The notes: generated from the letters alone by a model not told the origin. DNA of 64,000 nt from Bacteroidota bacterium (GCA_947479455.1 CANJZE010000001.1:173106-237105); one strand, 5' to 3'. Counted from the first letter of the stretch, positions 1 to 9,747 are shown. Program-made: numbers and translations.

Positions 1-1721
1 ACCAGCCGCACATCAAAATTTCCGGGAGCATCGTATATGTGAACAGGATTTGCAGAAGCTTCTGAAGTGCCATCACCAAAATCCCAAACGAATTTCATAT
101 TCGGCTGCACGCTTTTGTTTTTGAAAGTGCAAACAAATGGGGGAACCTGTGAAGGTGTAGCCACTACATCGAAATCAATTTTTAGATGATCAACGTGTAC
201 GTAATTTTCTAAGGTAACGGTTGAATCGCAATTTTCGTTATTGAAAGCTGTAAGCGATACAGTGTAATAGCCGTTTTTCTTGTACGTGTGATAAGCATTT
301 TTTGTAGTAGCCGTTTCTCCATCTCCAAAACTCCACAAATAAGAAGAGGCATTTGGAGTCATATTAGTAAACCGCATAGCAGAACCTATGCAACCCAATG
401 TATCTACAGCAAAGCGAGCCATTGGTTTAGCCGTTTGAATAAAATTTTCTTCGCGCTTTGTAATCGTGCATCCCGATGAATCAGTAACCGTTAAGCCCAC
501 AGAAAAATTTCCTGTTTTAGCAAAGACTTTTTCAGCTCTTGGTTCAGTCGAAACTGTTCCATCACCAAACTCCCACAAGGCTAAGGCAGATTTAGCTGTT
601 GTGTTTTCAAAGCTTACTTTTTTTACCGGCTCGCAAGACACTTCGGTTGTGCTTGACTTAAATGAAACTGGATTGCCTGGAGTAACGTGTATGTAAGAAA
701 GCTTGCTGCTTGTTTGACTACACTCTCCTTCTTTCACTGTAAATTTTACAGTGTAGTCACCAGGCGTTGTGTAAACTTTATTCGGGTTGCGTTGCGTGGA
801 TGTTGTTCCATCACCAAAATCCCAAGTGCAAGCACTGCCTCTGTAGTTAGAGGTGTTAATGAACTTTACATTTTCACCGGCACAAGTACTTTCTTTCGAA
901 GAATTAAAATCAACTTTCAAATTGGCTATTGTAATTTTCTTTACTAAGGTATCGGCACAACCGTTAGCATCTTTAACCGATAGTGCCACCTGATGAACTC
1001 CCTGATTAAAAATTTGTGAAGGATTCACCTCAGAAGTTATTTTGTTTTCGTTGAAACTCCATAGATATTCCAACTCCTTTCCTACAGAATGATTGGCAAA
1101 TGATACTTGTTCCGTTTCTTTACAACCGCTTTGTGTTGACGGAACAAAATCCGCTACCGGTTTTGGCTTAATTTCTAAAGAGGCTAAAGTTGTTTTGCTT
1201 GATGAGCAACCATTCACATCAGTAGCTACTAACGTTACATTGTAATTGCCTTTAGCTTTATAACGATGTTGTGTGTTTTTCTCGACTGCGGTTTTGCCAT
1301 CACCAAATCCCCAAACATAATTTACCAAAGTAGAGGCGGAAGACGAACTTTCATTGATAAACTTTACCGGTTCATTTTCACAAGCACTTGTTTTTTCAAT
1401 TTTGAAATTTACAACTGGTGAAGCATGAGCCGTAACTGTAATGGAGGATGATTCAGTTTCCAATCCCTTAGTAACCGTAAGTACTGCTTCATAATTTCCT
1501 GCCTCAAGAAAAATAACAGAAGGATTTTTTTCCTTAGAAGTAACCCCGTTGCTGAAACTCCATTTCCAGTTAGCATCTTTCAAATCGCTAGTTCCGGAAA
1601 AATGAATTTCCATCGGAGCGCAACCTGATTTTTTATCGACCGCCACGCGCAAATTCGAATTTTCAGCCGCCATAATAAATGAAACACAAAAAGCAAATGC
1701 AGCCGAGAGGGTGGTTTTCAT
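1..1721 (-). CDS. PKD-repeat secreted/surface protein, 3' end beyond window
   Basis: The frame is open from the ATG at 1721 to the window edge (573 codons) with no stop, so the C-terminus is missing. Residues 1-19 form a signal peptide (MKTTLSAAFAFCVSFIMA). About seven PKD-type beta-sandwich repeats follow at roughly 80-residue spacing. Five have a clear W-x-FGDG core (near residues 135, 297, 380, 461 and 544) and two are degenerate (WSFSNG near 52, WSFNEN near 220). Each repeat carries Cys residues typical of Bacteroidota surface PKD proteins. Such proteins are usually exported by type IX secretion and act as adhesins or scaffolds, but the sorting domain would lie outside the window, so that part is inference. 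Confidence 0.85.
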   Translation of the reverse strand, partial: MKTTLSAAFAFCVSFIMAAENSNLRVAVDKKSGCAPMEIHFSGTSDLKDANWKWSFSNGVTSKEKNPSVIFLEAGNYEAVLTVTKGLETESSSITVTAHASPVVNFKIEKTSACENEPVKFINESSSSASTLVNYVWGFGDGKTAVEKNTQHRYKAKGNYNVTLVATDVNGCSSSKTTLASLEIKPKPVADFVPSTQSGCKETEQVSFANHSVGKELEYLWSFNENKITSEVNPSQIFNQGVHQVALSVKDANGCADTLVKKITIANLKVDFNSSKESTCAGENVKFINTSNYRGSACTWDFGDGTTSTQRNPNKVYTTPGDYTVKFTVKEGECSQTSSKLSYIHVTPGNPVSFKSSTTEVSCEPVKKVSFENTTAKSALALWEFGDGTVSTEPRAEKVFAKTGNFSVGLTVTDSSGCTITKREENFIQTAKPMARFAVDTLGCIGSAMRFTNMTPNASSYLWSFGDGETATTKNAYHTYKKNGYYTVSLTAFNNENCDSTVTLENYVHVDHLKIDFDVVATPSQVPPFVCTFKNKSVQPNMKFVWDFGDGTSEASANPVHIYDAPGNFDVRL

Positions 1722-1841
1722 ACACGTATGTTTGAGTATGTAAACGGATTCACGAATAGGTTAGATGCCAATTCGTTGTTTAATAAAACAGATTGTGATT
1801 TGTAGATTACTGAAAAATTGGCTGATATAAATCTTAAGTTG

Positions 1842-2630
1842 CTACTGATTCTTCTGCTCTAGCAAGAAATATTTGATAGAAACTTTGGTTCCACTTTTAC
1901 TGCTTTCAAATTTCAGCTCGGCACCAATTGCTTTTGCACGGCTTTGAATATTTTTTAGACCTAAACCTGACTGTTTCATTAAGTCCGATGCATCAAATCC
2001 ATTTCCGTTATCGCTTATTTCGAGCAGAATGTTTTGTGCGGTGTAGTGGATAGTTGCATTTATTTCAGTGGCGCAGCTATGTTTAATGGCATTGTTTATA
2101 CATTCCAAAGCAATTCGGTACAAAGTAATTTCAGCTTCTCTTTTTTCCTTCTTGTATTCACCGACTAACCGAAAAGAAATTTTTATTCCTTCATACCCGT
2201 TTAGATCTTTACAAATTTTTTCTAGCGCAAAAGAAAGCCCGTTCAAATCCAACGCACTAGGATATAAGGTGTGCGAAATGGAACGTATCTCATTTCTTAT
2301 TGCTTCTAAATCATTTTTTGCCTGTTCCAAATAATTAGCCTCATCGGTTTCTTTTTTAATGTTCATCAATCCTCCTATAACCTTGTTTTTAACCGATATC
2401 AATTTCAAACCAATATCATCGTGCAAGTCCTTTCCTATGCGTTGCATTTCATCTTCCTGTGCTTTGAGTGTTGCGCGTAAAAGTTCCCGCTGCATCTCTT
2501 CTTCTTTTTGTTGAATCTGTAATTGATGGGCAATAACCCTGCGCTGGTAAAACATAACAAAGGAAATTACCGCCACCGCCATAAAAAGTAAGGCAAAAGT
2601 TCCAAAAATAAGTACCGGTAATATGCTCAT
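1842..2630 (-). CDS. Sensor histidine kinase, HisKA_3 type (NarL/DegS-like)
   Basis: A 262-residue kinase with one N-terminal membrane helix (about 4-27) and a coiled-coil linker rich in Gln and Glu. The HisKA_3 H-box is GKDLHDDIG with the phospho-accepting His at 70. The HATPase_c domain shows the N-box near 177-185 (ECINNAIKH), DNGNGF at 207-212 and GLGL at 222-225. There is no sensory domain of its own. The start ATG overlaps the stop of the upstream membrane protein as ATGA (2627-2630), so the two are translationally coupled and the membrane protein is the likely sensor. This class normally signals to a LuxR-type regulator, but none is adjacent. Confidence 0.93.
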   Translation of the reverse strand: MSILPVLIFGTFALLFMAVAVISFVMFYQRRVIAHQLQIQQKEEEMQRELLRATLKAQEDEMQRIGKDLHDDIGLKLISVKNKVIGGLMNIKKETDEANYLEQAKNDLEAIRNEIRSISHTLYPSALDLNGLSFALEKICKDLNGYEGIKISFRLVGEYKKEKREAEITLYRIALECINNAIKHSCATEINATIHYTAQNILLEISDNGNGFDASDLMKQSGLGLKNIQSRAKAIGAELKFESSKSGTKVSIKYFLLEQKNQ

Positions 2631-3268
2631 GCCTTCTTTATTTTAAAAATACCCATAGCCAAAAACAAATTCATAACCACTAACATGGTTGAGTGAATGA
2701 GCCAACCATTTTTGCTTATAGCAGGATAGTCTATAAACAAAGTATCGTGCAAAGCAAAATAGAAAATGCTTCCACTGTAATAAAACAGAAAGCCGCAGGT
2801 AATCCAAAACATAGGATTTTCGGAAAGAAATATTTCATTCATCCGTTTCATGCGATCGGCAAAAAATAGAAGTAGAGGAACGAGCATGACCACCTGATGA
2901 AAAGGGTAAGTAAAGGACGGTATAAAAAGTTTGAAGTCGAGAAAAACATAAACGCCTAGAAAACCAAGAATGTAGAATGGCAATAGGATGGTTAAAAATC
3001 GCTTGATAGAAATTTCTTCAATAACACTTTTGTAAAGAAGAATGACGAGGATGCCTTCAATAAAACTGAAGAAGAGCATGGTTTCCAGATTGCGCATTTT
3101 GTTGAGTGCCATGCTGATGGTAATCACTTCACTGATAAAATGATTCATTAAATAAAAACTTAAAAGTCGTTGGTTCTGAAACACACTTTTAGCACGTATA
3201 AAAGCAACAGTTAAGGGAAGAATGATTGTTGCCGAACTCAAGCAGGCAAGAAAAAATGTGTAACGCAA
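2627..3268 (-). CDS. Polytopic membrane protein coupled to the downstream kinase (putative sensor)
   Basis: 213 residues, almost entirely hydrophobic helices separated by short basic or aromatic loops, giving about six or seven transmembrane segments. No enzymatic motif is visible. It shares an ATGA stop/start overlap with the kinase at 1842-2630, so it probably supplies the membrane sensory part of that kinase. The size and layout resemble 7TM sensor regions that are fused to kinases in other bacteria; here the two parts are separate polypeptides. The family is not recognised by name and the sensor role is inferred from the coupling. Confidence 0.75.
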   Translation of the reverse strand: MRYTFFLACLSSATIILPLTVAFIRAKSVFQNQRLLSFYLMNHFISEVITISMALNKMRNLETMLFFSFIEGILVILLYKSVIEEISIKRFLTILLPFYILGFLGVYVFLDFKLFIPSFTYPFHQVVMLVPLLLFFADRMKRMNEIFLSENPMFWITCGFLFYYSGSIFYFALHDTLFIDYPAISKNGWLIHSTMLVVMNLFLAMGIFKIKKA

Positions 3269-3283
3269 TAGCTACTTTTTATA

Positions 3284-3326
3284 AATAAAAAAACTCCAAC
3301 CAATTTTAAACTAATTAGTTGAAGTT
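3284..3326 (-). terminator. Rho-independent terminator after the 104-aa gene
   Basis: The arms AACTCCAAC (3292-3300) and GTTGAAGTT (3318-3326) form a hairpin with one mismatch. Read on the minus strand, the stem is followed by a run of seven T. It lies just after the stop of the 3349-3663 gene and separates it from the membrane protein/kinase pair. Confidence 0.7.
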
Positions 3327-3348
3327 TCAGTTTCCTTAGGCAAATTTC

Positions 3349-3663
3349 CTAAGAGTTCAGTGCGTTATCCGTGCTACAAAGATCGGGACACCCGACACCG
3401 GTATCCAAAATATTATTCATGTTGTCATTACCACTAGCATCGGCAGCTACTAAAACCAGTGTTAGTTTTCCGTTTGCATCTTGTCCAAAATAAATGCGCA
3501 ACCCCTTGGTGCCTGTTTGTGAGGCCAAAATTTGAATTTTGTTCTTACCAAAAAAATACCCCTTTTTTTGAGTTGGAAAATTAGCTCTGAATTCAGCGGT
3601 TAATGCACCTGCATCTTTAGAACTGATAATTTCTCCTTCACTACCATTAAATACATCTGCCAT
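3349..3663 (-). CDS. Small conserved Bacteroidota protein of unknown function
   Basis: A 104-residue soluble protein without signal peptide or membrane helix. The pattern GLRIYFGQDANGKLTLVLV (about residues 55-73), then DASGNDNMNNIL and a C-terminal GCPDLC cysteine pair, matches a recurrent small family in Bacteroidota whose members share GIRIYYG...LVLVG..A.GND and a final CPxxC. The function of the family is unknown to me. It has its own terminator at 3284-3326 and lies upstream of the sensor/kinase pair on the same strand, with about 80 bp between. A link with that signalling pair is only a possibility. Confidence 0.75.
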   Translation of the reverse strand: MADVFNGSEGEIISSKDAGALTAEFRANFPTQKKGYFFGKNKIQILASQTGTKGLRIYFGQDANGKLTLVLVAADASGNDNMNNILDTGVGCPDLCSTDNALNS

Positions 3664-3839
3664 AATTTTTTGTTTTTTGAGTTAATAAATTTGTGTGTTT
3701 AACCTTTTACTACACAAGTTACATATTGTTTCAAATTTTACAATCGATTTAAAAAAATAATTTGCTTTAACCAGGATAGCGAGCGCAATTGTATAGTTCA
3801 TCTAAATTTTCACCTTCGTTGCCCAATTGATTTTAAGGA

Positions 3840-5018
3840 ATGGAAATTTCACCTGATATTTTTGAAGATACACAAACGGCTTTCGCCAATTTAAGTAATG
3901 GCGACTTGCAAAAAGCAAAAGCCCTTTTCACCTTAGTTGGAAACAATTCATTGGTAAACTTAGGTAGCACTTTGGCAAATTTGGCATTGTCACTTCATCT
4001 TCCTGTTTCACCTTTGTTTAAGTTTTCGGTGTATAACCATTTTTGCGGTGGCGAAACCTTTAGCGAATGCAAAAAAACGATTCAAAAATTAGAGACTAGT
4101 CATGTAGGGGTGCTACTCAACTATGGAGTGGAACTAAAAGAAACTGAAGAAGATTTTGATAAAACGATTACAAAAAATCTAGAGGCTATTGAGTTTGCTG
4201 GAAAGAATAAATCGGTGAAAGCACTATGTATAAAAATTACAGGCTTCGCACGTTTTTTCTTGTTCGAAAAAATACAGCTTGGAGAAAAACTGAGTATCGA
4301 AGAACGCAAGGAACTGGCAGCGGTAAAAAAACGGTTCGAGAAATTGTGTGACGCAGCTTTAAAAAATGAAGTGTCCTTGTATGTAGATGCTGAAGAGAGT
4401 TGGATTCAAAATCCATTAGATGAGTTGGTAGAAGAAGCTATGGCAAAATATAATGGCGAATGCTGTACCGTGTTTAACACGTTTCAATTGTACCGTTGCG
4501 ATAGATTGGAATATCTGCTGCAACAAATTGAAAAAGCTAAAGCAGGAAATTATTTTTTAGGTGCAAAATTAGTTCGCGGAGCTTATATGGAAAAAGAAAG
4601 AGAACGTGCAACAGAAATGAATTACACTTCTCCCATTCATAAAAACAAAAAAACAGTTGACAAAGATTTTGATGAAGCTATAAAGATTTGCCTCTCTACT
4701 ATTGCACACGTTTATTTTTGTGTGGCTTCCCATAGCGAATCCAGCAATCTTTTTGCCATGAAGCAAATGGACAAGCTGAAAATTGCGCGCAACAGCGATA
4801 GGGTTTTCTTTTCGCAATTGTATGGAATGGGTGATAACATGACTTTTAATCAAGCCAAGCTTGGTTTTAATGCTACCAAGTATTTACCTTATGGTCCGGT
4901 GCGCGATGTAATTCCTTATTTAATGCGCAGGGCACAGGAAAACACTTCGGTAGCCGGACAAACGGGAAGGGAGCTTTTGCTCATTAAAAAAGAAATTGAA
5001 CGAAGAAAAAACTGTTAG
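3840..5018 (+). CDS. Proline dehydrogenase (monofunctional PRODH)
   Basis: Oxidises L-proline to 1-pyrroline-5-carboxylate, passing electrons through FAD to the quinone pool. The 392-residue protein has the PRODH beta/alpha barrel: SWIQNP after LYVDAEE near 185, NTFQLYR near 217, GAKLVRGAYMEKER near 241, SHSESS near 298 and LYGMGDN near 326. Arg and Lys in the barrel motifs match FAD- and proline-binding positions of the family. The P5C dehydrogenase half found in fused PutA is absent, so a separate pruA must lie elsewhere. Single gene, with convergent neighbour 8 bp downstream. Confidence 0.93.
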   Translation: MEISPDIFEDTQTAFANLSNGDLQKAKALFTLVGNNSLVNLGSTLANLALSLHLPVSPLFKFSVYNHFCGGETFSECKKTIQKLETSHVGVLLNYGVELKETEEDFDKTITKNLEAIEFAGKNKSVKALCIKITGFARFFLFEKIQLGEKLSIEERKELAAVKKRFEKLCDAALKNEVSLYVDAEESWIQNPLDELVEEAMAKYNGECCTVFNTFQLYRCDRLEYLLQQIEKAKAGNYFLGAKLVRGAYMEKERERATEMNYTSPIHKNKKTVDKDFDEAIKICLSTIAHVYFCVASHSESSNLFAMKQMDKLKIARNSDRVFFSQLYGMGDNMTFNQAKLGFNATKYLPYGPVRDVIPYLMRRAQENTSVAGQTGRELLLIKKEIERRKNC

Positions 5019-5026
5019 GTCAATCA

Positions 5027-5770
5027 TTACTTCCGAAGCAACTTTTCAATATCTGCTTCAAGAGTTTGTTCAATCCCGGGCAAGCCGCCAATATAATCAG
5101 CCATAATTTTTCCATCCTTACCTACAATAATGTTTGTTGGGTACGATTTTATTTTTAGTGTGCTGATTAGAGTGGCTGCTTCTGCACAAACTGTATAATT
5201 GAAGAAATGTGTTTGAAGAAATTGGGCGACCACACTTTTCTTTTCCCAGCCAACGGCCAAAAAAACTACGTCCTTATTGTCCTTATATTTTTCTGTTAGT
5301 GCATTCAAGCCTTTCATTTCGTTTATACATGGCCTACAAGTAGAAAACCAGAAATTAAGAACAAGAATTTTTCCTTTTAAATCTGTTGAGTTTATCACCT
5401 TACCTTTTATATCAGTCAACACAAATTCGGGAAAAGTTTCTCCTCTATTGGTAGGAGCCGCTTCTTGGTGAAGCGTTTTACTTACTGAAGTTTCTCGTTT
5501 GCTTCCGTCTTCACTTGTGTTAGCTCTTATTTTGTATTCTATGATTTTTCCACTTTTATCTCGCACGGCATCTAGCGTATAAGCGCGTGAGGCAAGCATC
5601 TTTGCTATTTCCTGGTAAGGCAACCGTTTACCATCCTCATTTCGCACAATTGTATTCTCATCTAGTTGAACAGAGAATTTGCTTTTGGTTACCGTAGAAT
5701 GCATGGTTTGCCCGAAAGAAAAAATTATGCTGAAGAAAAACGAAAAGAGAAAACACACAAAATATTTCAT
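5027..5770 (-). CDS. TlpA-like thioredoxin-fold protein, exported
   Basis: The chosen start at 5770 gives MKYFVCFLFSFFFSIIFSFGQ, a good signal peptide; an in-frame ATG at 5794 adds eight residues ahead of it and is less likely. The mature protein has an N-terminal region of about 85 residues without a recognised domain, then a redoxin/TlpA domain with FWFSTCRPCINEM carrying the CxxC at 145-148 and a cis-Pro segment (SYPTNIIV). It should act as a periplasmic thiol-disulfide oxidoreductase. Its partner is unknown. Length is about 247 residues. Confidence 0.85.
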   Translation of the reverse strand: MKYFVCFLFSFFFSIIFSFGQTMHSTVTKSKFSVQLDENTIVRNEDGKRLPYQEIAKMLASRAYTLDAVRDKSGKIIEYKIRANTSEDGSKRETSVSKTLHQEAAPTNRGETFPEFVLTDIKGKVINSTDLKGKILVLNFWFSTCRPCINEMKGLNALTEKYKDNKDVVFLAVGWEKKSVVAQFLQTHFFNYTVCAEAATLISTLKIKSYPTNIIVGKDGKIMADYIGGLPGIEQTLEADIEKLLRK

Positions 5771-5796
5771 GAGTAGATTAATAATGATGCACAATT

Positions 5797-6861
5797 TTAA
5801 AAATGAATTTCACTCAAATGAAACGGGTGATTTACTGTTTCATTGCCTTGGGCATTAAAAATGTGAAAAGTGAGTTGCGGGTCTGTTTGTTCCCAATCTA
5901 TCTCCAGCATTCCGAAATTATAACCCACAGGCGAAGTGGCAATTTGATATTTATTAAACCACGGTTCATTGGCGTGGCGAGCGAGCGGACTTGCGGTGCA
6001 ATCATAAATAGGATACAATCCATTTTCTTTTCGCTTACACAATTCACCAAAATGAATATCGCCACTTAGAAATAAAACTCCATTGGCCTGTGTAGTGCGA
6101 ATCAGTTGAAACATCCGCTCTTGTTCGTCAGGGAAATTTCCCCAACTCTCGCCACCATCAGCTTCGGTATTGAAACGACTGCTGCTGCCAATAATTCTAA
6201 GTTTAGCTGGTTTAAGCAGTTCATCATGTAACCAATTCCATTGTTCATTTCCCATCATGGTAGCCAATGAATCGTAATTAGGTGAGTAGCCATTTCCGAA
6301 AGACCCAATCAAAGGTGTGCGGAATGTTCGAAGGTCGAGCAAAATTACCTGCACAAGATTTGAAGAATCGCCATAGGTGTACGAGGAGTAAACTCCTTGG
6401 TGACTTTGGCGTGTGGCATTATTTTCTTCACCAAAAAATTTAAGAAACACTTGTTTCGATTCTTCCTTCGGTTCGTAATCGTCACCCGAATCGTTATGCC
6501 CGTAATCGTGATCATCCCAAGTGGCAATTACATTAGTATGCGTGATGAGATTTTGAAATTCCTTTTTGCAGGAAAGTTTCCCATATCTCGCTTCCAACTC
6601 GTGTATGTTATATGAATCTCCATAGATGTTGTCGCCAAGGTATACGAACAACTGCGGTTGTTTTTTCACCACTTCATTTAAAATAGATTGGTCCAAATCT
6701 TGGTCGGCACAAGAGCCGAAGGCAATGCGGGTTAGTTTTGGAATAGGTTGTTTAAGATAAACTCTGTCGCACATGCGCAAGGGGTCGATGGAGCAAGAAG
6801 AAAATAGCAGCAGTATGCAGTAGCAGTAAGCGCAAAATGCAAATACAAAATTACGTTTCAT
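5797..6861 (-). CDS. PhoD-type metallophosphatase lipoprotein, copy B
   Basis: Alkaline phosphatase D family. The start at 6861 is favoured because it gives MKRNFVFAF... with a lipobox (LLFSSC, Cys 23) and because its ATG overlaps the stop of copy A as TAATG, implying translational coupling; a longer frame reaches 6960 inside copy A. Family motifs are all present: IAFGSC (46-51), YLGDNIYGD (74-82), ATWDDHDYG (113-121), LDLRTFR and FLSGDIHFGEL near 265. GSC supplies the iron-binding Cys in Bacillus PhoD, and the Asp and His residues ligate metals. Predicted as an envelope phosphatase or phosphodiesterase. It is a clear tandem paralogue of copy A. Confidence 0.88.
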   Translation of the reverse strand: MKRNFVFAFCAYCYCILLLFSSCSIDPLRMCDRVYLKQPIPKLTRIAFGSCADQDLDQSILNEVVKKQPQLFVYLGDNIYGDSYNIHELEARYGKLSCKKEFQNLITHTNVIATWDDHDYGHNDSGDDYEPKEESKQVFLKFFGEENNATRQSHQGVYSSYTYGDSSNLVQVILLDLRTFRTPLIGSFGNGYSPNYDSLATMMGNEQWNWLHDELLKPAKLRIIGSSSRFNTEADGGESWGNFPDEQERMFQLIRTTQANGVLFLSGDIHFGELCKRKENGLYPIYDCTASPLARHANEPWFNKYQIATSPVGYNFGMLEIDWEQTDPQLTFHIFNAQGNETVNHPFHLSEIHF

Positions 6862-7919
6862 TAAAAATGAATTTCGCTTAAGTGAATGGAGTGGTTGTAT
6901 GTTTCGTTGCCTGTAAGTCCATAAATTTTGAAAAATATTTCGGGGTCTGTTTGCGACCAATCAATTTGAAGAGCACCAACGTTGTAATCAAAATTCACGT
7001 TTCCTACGCGATAAGTATTTGGAATATCTACTTCTTCTAATTGCGTAATGCCGCTCGAAGTCAAATCGTAAATAGGATAAAGATTTGGTACTAAACGCTT
7101 TGATAATTCAGCTAAGTGAACATCGCCCGAAATAAAAATAACTCCGTTTGCTTGAGCATTGCGAATAGTTTGAAACATTTTTTCTTGTTCTACAGGAAAA
7201 TTTGCCCAGGTCTCGTAGCCATTGAGTGAGCGACCGAACTGAGTACTACTTCCAACTATTCTTATCTGTGCAGGTTGTTGAAACTCATTTTGCAACCAAA
7301 GCCATTGTTCGGCACCCAACATAGTAGCAGCTGAATCTGCATTCGGAATGTAACTATCGTTTGCATTAGTAATTAAAGGTGTTCTGAACGTTCTTAAGTC
7401 AAGCAAAATAATTTGCACGCGATGCACCGAATCTCCGTAGTAATAGGAAGTGTAAATGCCCTGGTGATTTCTGCGTTCAGAAACTTTGGGCTCGTTCCAA
7501 AAGTCAAGAAAAATATTCTTCGATTCTTCTTTCTTAGAATATTCCACCCCACCATCATTCACCCCGTAATCGTGATCGTCCCAAGTGGCAATTACTTTGC
7601 AAGAGTTTAAAAGATTTTGAAATTCAGCTTTGCAACTCAACTTGCCATATTTTGCAAGTAGCACATTCATGTCTTCGGTATCGCCATAAATATTATCACC
7701 CAAGTAAACGAACAAATCATTCTTCTTCTCAGCTGCAGCATTTAAAATTGGCTGCTCTTTATTTTGCGATGAGCAAGAGCCAAAAGCAATTTTTGAAATA
7801 TTACCCTGCGGCTCGACATGTTGTGGACGATTGCAGAGAAGAACAGAATCTGTTTTGCAGGAAGTTAAAGATGATAGTCCGTAGCCGATAGACAATAGAA
7901 ATGTAAGTTTCGTTTTCAT
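6861..7919 (-). CDS. PhoD-type metallophosphatase lipoprotein, copy A
   Basis: Paralogue of the downstream gene, with about the same length (352 residues) and the same ending NHxxHLSEIHF. The start at 7919 gives [10 protein letters not shown]...SLTSC with the lipidated Cys at 21; the upstream ATG at 7952 would spoil the signal peptide. Motifs: IAFGSC (44-49), YLGDNIYGD (72-80), ATWDDHDYG (111-119), DLRTFRTPL and [11 protein letters not shown]. Likely an envelope-anchored phosphatase or phosphodiesterase. It diverges from ruvB with only 48 bp between the two chosen starts. Confidence 0.88.
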   Translation of the reverse strand: MKTKLTFLLSIGYGLSSLTSCKTDSVLLCNRPQHVEPQGNISKIAFGSCSSQNKEQPILNAAAEKKNDLFVYLGDNIYGDTEDMNVLLAKYGKLSCKAEFQNLLNSCKVIATWDDHDYGVNDGGVEYSKKEESKNIFLDFWNEPKVSERRNHQGIYTSYYYGDSVHRVQIILLDLRTFRTPLITNANDSYIPNADSAATMLGAEQWLWLQNEFQQPAQIRIVGSSTQFGRSLNGYETWANFPVEQEKMFQTIRNAQANGVIFISGDVHLAELSKRLVPNLYPIYDLTSSGITQLEEVDIPNTYRVGNVNFDYNVGALQIDWSQTDPEIFFKIYGLTGNETYNHSIHLSEIHF

Positions 7920-7967
7920 TCGAAATTGAAAATAGCAATTGATTACTTTCATGTTATAATTGCCAGC

Positions 7968-8987
7968 ATGAATCCGAATCTAGACCCCGATAAAGAATTA
8001 AATAAAGAAGAGCAGGAAGTGGAGCGCGCCTTGCGCCCTAAAGCTATTGACGATTTTATGGGTCAGCCGAAGATTGTAGATAATCTGTTTGTATTTATTG
8101 AAGCAGCTAAGCAACGCAACGAAGCACTCGACCATGTGTTGCTACACGGACCTCCGGGGCTTGGTAAAACTACCTTGAGTTATATCGTTGCCAATGAAAT
8201 GAAGGTGAACATTAAAATCACCTCTGGTCCGGTGTTAGAAAAGCCGGGAGACCTTGCGGGTTTGCTCACCAATCTTGAAGTAAATGATGTTTTGTTCATT
8301 GACGAAATTCATCGCCTTTCGCCAGTGGTGGAAGAGTATTTGTATAGTGCCATGGAAGATTACAAGATTGACATTATGATTGACACGGGACCAAATGCGC
8401 GCAGTGTTCAGATTGCGCTGAATCCGTTTACGCTAGTTGGCGCTACCACACGTTCTGGTTTGCTCACTGCACCGTTGCGTTCTCGTTTTGGTATAACGCT
8501 GCGCATGGAATATTATGATGCAGAAGTGTTGAAGAACATTATCAAGCGTTCGGCAAAAATTTTGAAAGCAGAAATAAATGAAGATGCTGCATTTGAAATT
8601 GCGCGTAGAAGCCGCGGCACTCCGCGTATTGCCAATTTGCTTTTGCGCAGAGTGCGCGACTTTGCACAAGTGAAAGGTGACGGTACGATTACCCTCAAGA
8701 TTACGAAGTATGCACTCGAAGCACTCAATGTTGATTTGTTTGGTTTAGATGAAATGGACAATCGTATTCTTTCTGCCATTATTGATAAATTTAAAGGAGG
8801 TCCTGTGGGGCTTACTACCATTGCAACAGCCGTGGGCGAAGAAGCGGGAACCATTGAAGAAGTGTATGAGCCGTTTTTAATTAAGGAAGGATTCATTAAA
8901 CGCACTCCACGCGGAAGAGAAGTAACTGAACTTGCTTACAAACATTTAGGAAAAACTCCGCCAACGATTGGAGGCAGTTTGTTTTAA
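7968..8987 (+). CDS. ruvB: Holliday junction branch migration ATPase RuvB
   Basis: The AAA+ motor that drives branch migration with RuvA. The start at 7968 gives [11 protein letters not shown], matching the family, whereas the frame's first ATG at 7926 adds 14 non-homologous residues. Walker A is GPPGLGKT (61-68), Walker B is FIDEIHR (110-116), and the sensor/arginine region is [18 protein letters not shown] near 158. The C-terminal winged helix ([16 protein letters not shown]) is complete. 339 residues is normal length. ruvA and ruvC are not adjacent. The sequence TATAATTG ends 5 bp before the ATG and may be a -7 element giving a nearly leaderless message. Confidence 0.97.
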   Translation: MNPNLDPDKELNKEEQEVERALRPKAIDDFMGQPKIVDNLFVFIEAAKQRNEALDHVLLHGPPGLGKTTLSYIVANEMKVNIKITSGPVLEKPGDLAGLLTNLEVNDVLFIDEIHRLSPVVEEYLYSAMEDYKIDIMIDTGPNARSVQIALNPFTLVGATTRSGLLTAPLRSRFGITLRMEYYDAEVLKNIIKRSAKILKAEINEDAAFEIARRSRGTPRIANLLLRRVRDFAQVKGDGTITLKITKYALEALNVDLFGLDEMDNRILSAIIDKFKGGPVGLTTIATAVGEEAGTIEEVYEPFLIKEGFIKRTPRGREVTELAYKHLGKTPPTIGGSLF

Positions 8988-9039
8988 GCAAAATATTTCA
9001 CCATTCAACTACGTTTACTAAGCAATCAAAACATTAACG

Positions 9040-9741
9040 ATGAACAGAAAACTAGTCTTCGGCCTTGTATTAACTACCGTTTATTGTCTAACGTCTCTTG
9101 TCTGTTTTGCGCAGGAACTAAAAGCCGACATGACACACGCGCTACTGAAAGTGGAAGTGGTAGACAATAAAAAGAAACCACAATCCAATCAAAAAGTGAG
9201 TTTTGTTGCAGTAAAAGACGGAAAAGAATTTATTGGAACTACCGATGTGCAAGGCAAATTTTCCATGCTCATTCCTCCTGCACAACAGTATAAAGTGAAG
9301 TATAAAATATTTTCCAAAACAGAAAGCGACCTTGTGCTCGATATGCCCGAAGCACCGGGGCCTTATACGTTTGAATACACGATTACCGCTACGCCACCGC
9401 GCACGTTTACGCTCGACAATGTTTTTTTCGACAGTGGTAAATCGACACTGCGAGCCGAATCGAATAAAGAGTTGAATGAACTTGCCGAATACATGAACAT
9501 CAAAAAAACTTTGGTGATTGAAATTGGCGGACATACCGATAATGTAGGAGCAGCAGATGCCAACCAAAAGCTTTCGGAAGAACGCGCTAATGCGGTAAAA
9601 GAATATTTAAAGAAAAAAGGCATAGCTGCCGAGCGTGTAAACGCAAAAGGGTATGGTGATACTAAACCTGTAGCTGATAATACTACCACTGCCGGCAAGC
9701 AAAAGAACAGAAGAACCGAGGTGAATATTATTTCGGAGTAG
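9040..9741 (+). CDS. OmpA-family outer-membrane protein with N-terminal beta-sandwich domain
   Basis: A 233-residue protein: signal peptide about 1-25 (ending CFAQ), then a carboxypeptidase-regulatory-like or Cna-like beta-sandwich (KVEVVDNKKKPQSNQKVSF through about 120), then an OmpA_C domain from about 127 (NVFFDSGKSTLR) with GGHTDNVGAADANQKLSEER near 166 and a final KNRRTEVNI. The OmpA_C domain binds peptidoglycan non-covalently, so the protein probably tethers the wall to the outer membrane. The gene is 50 bp downstream of ruvB on the same strand, and its function is unrelated. Confidence 0.92.
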   Translation: MNRKLVFGLVLTTVYCLTSLVCFAQELKADMTHALLKVEVVDNKKKPQSNQKVSFVAVKDGKEFIGTTDVQGKFSMLIPPAQQYKVKYKIFSKTESDLVLDMPEAPGPYTFEYTITATPPRTFTLDNVFFDSGKSTLRAESNKELNELAEYMNIKKTLVIEIGGHTDNVGAADANQKLSEERANAVKEYLKKKGIAAERVNAKGYGDTKPVADNTTTAGKQKNRRTEVNIISE

Positions 9742-9747
9742 AAACAA

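Noticed and set aside
6861-6960. Longer start of PhoD copy B at 6960
   Set aside because: The extension lies inside copy A and removes the lipoprotein signal; the TAATG-coupled start at 6861 fits better.
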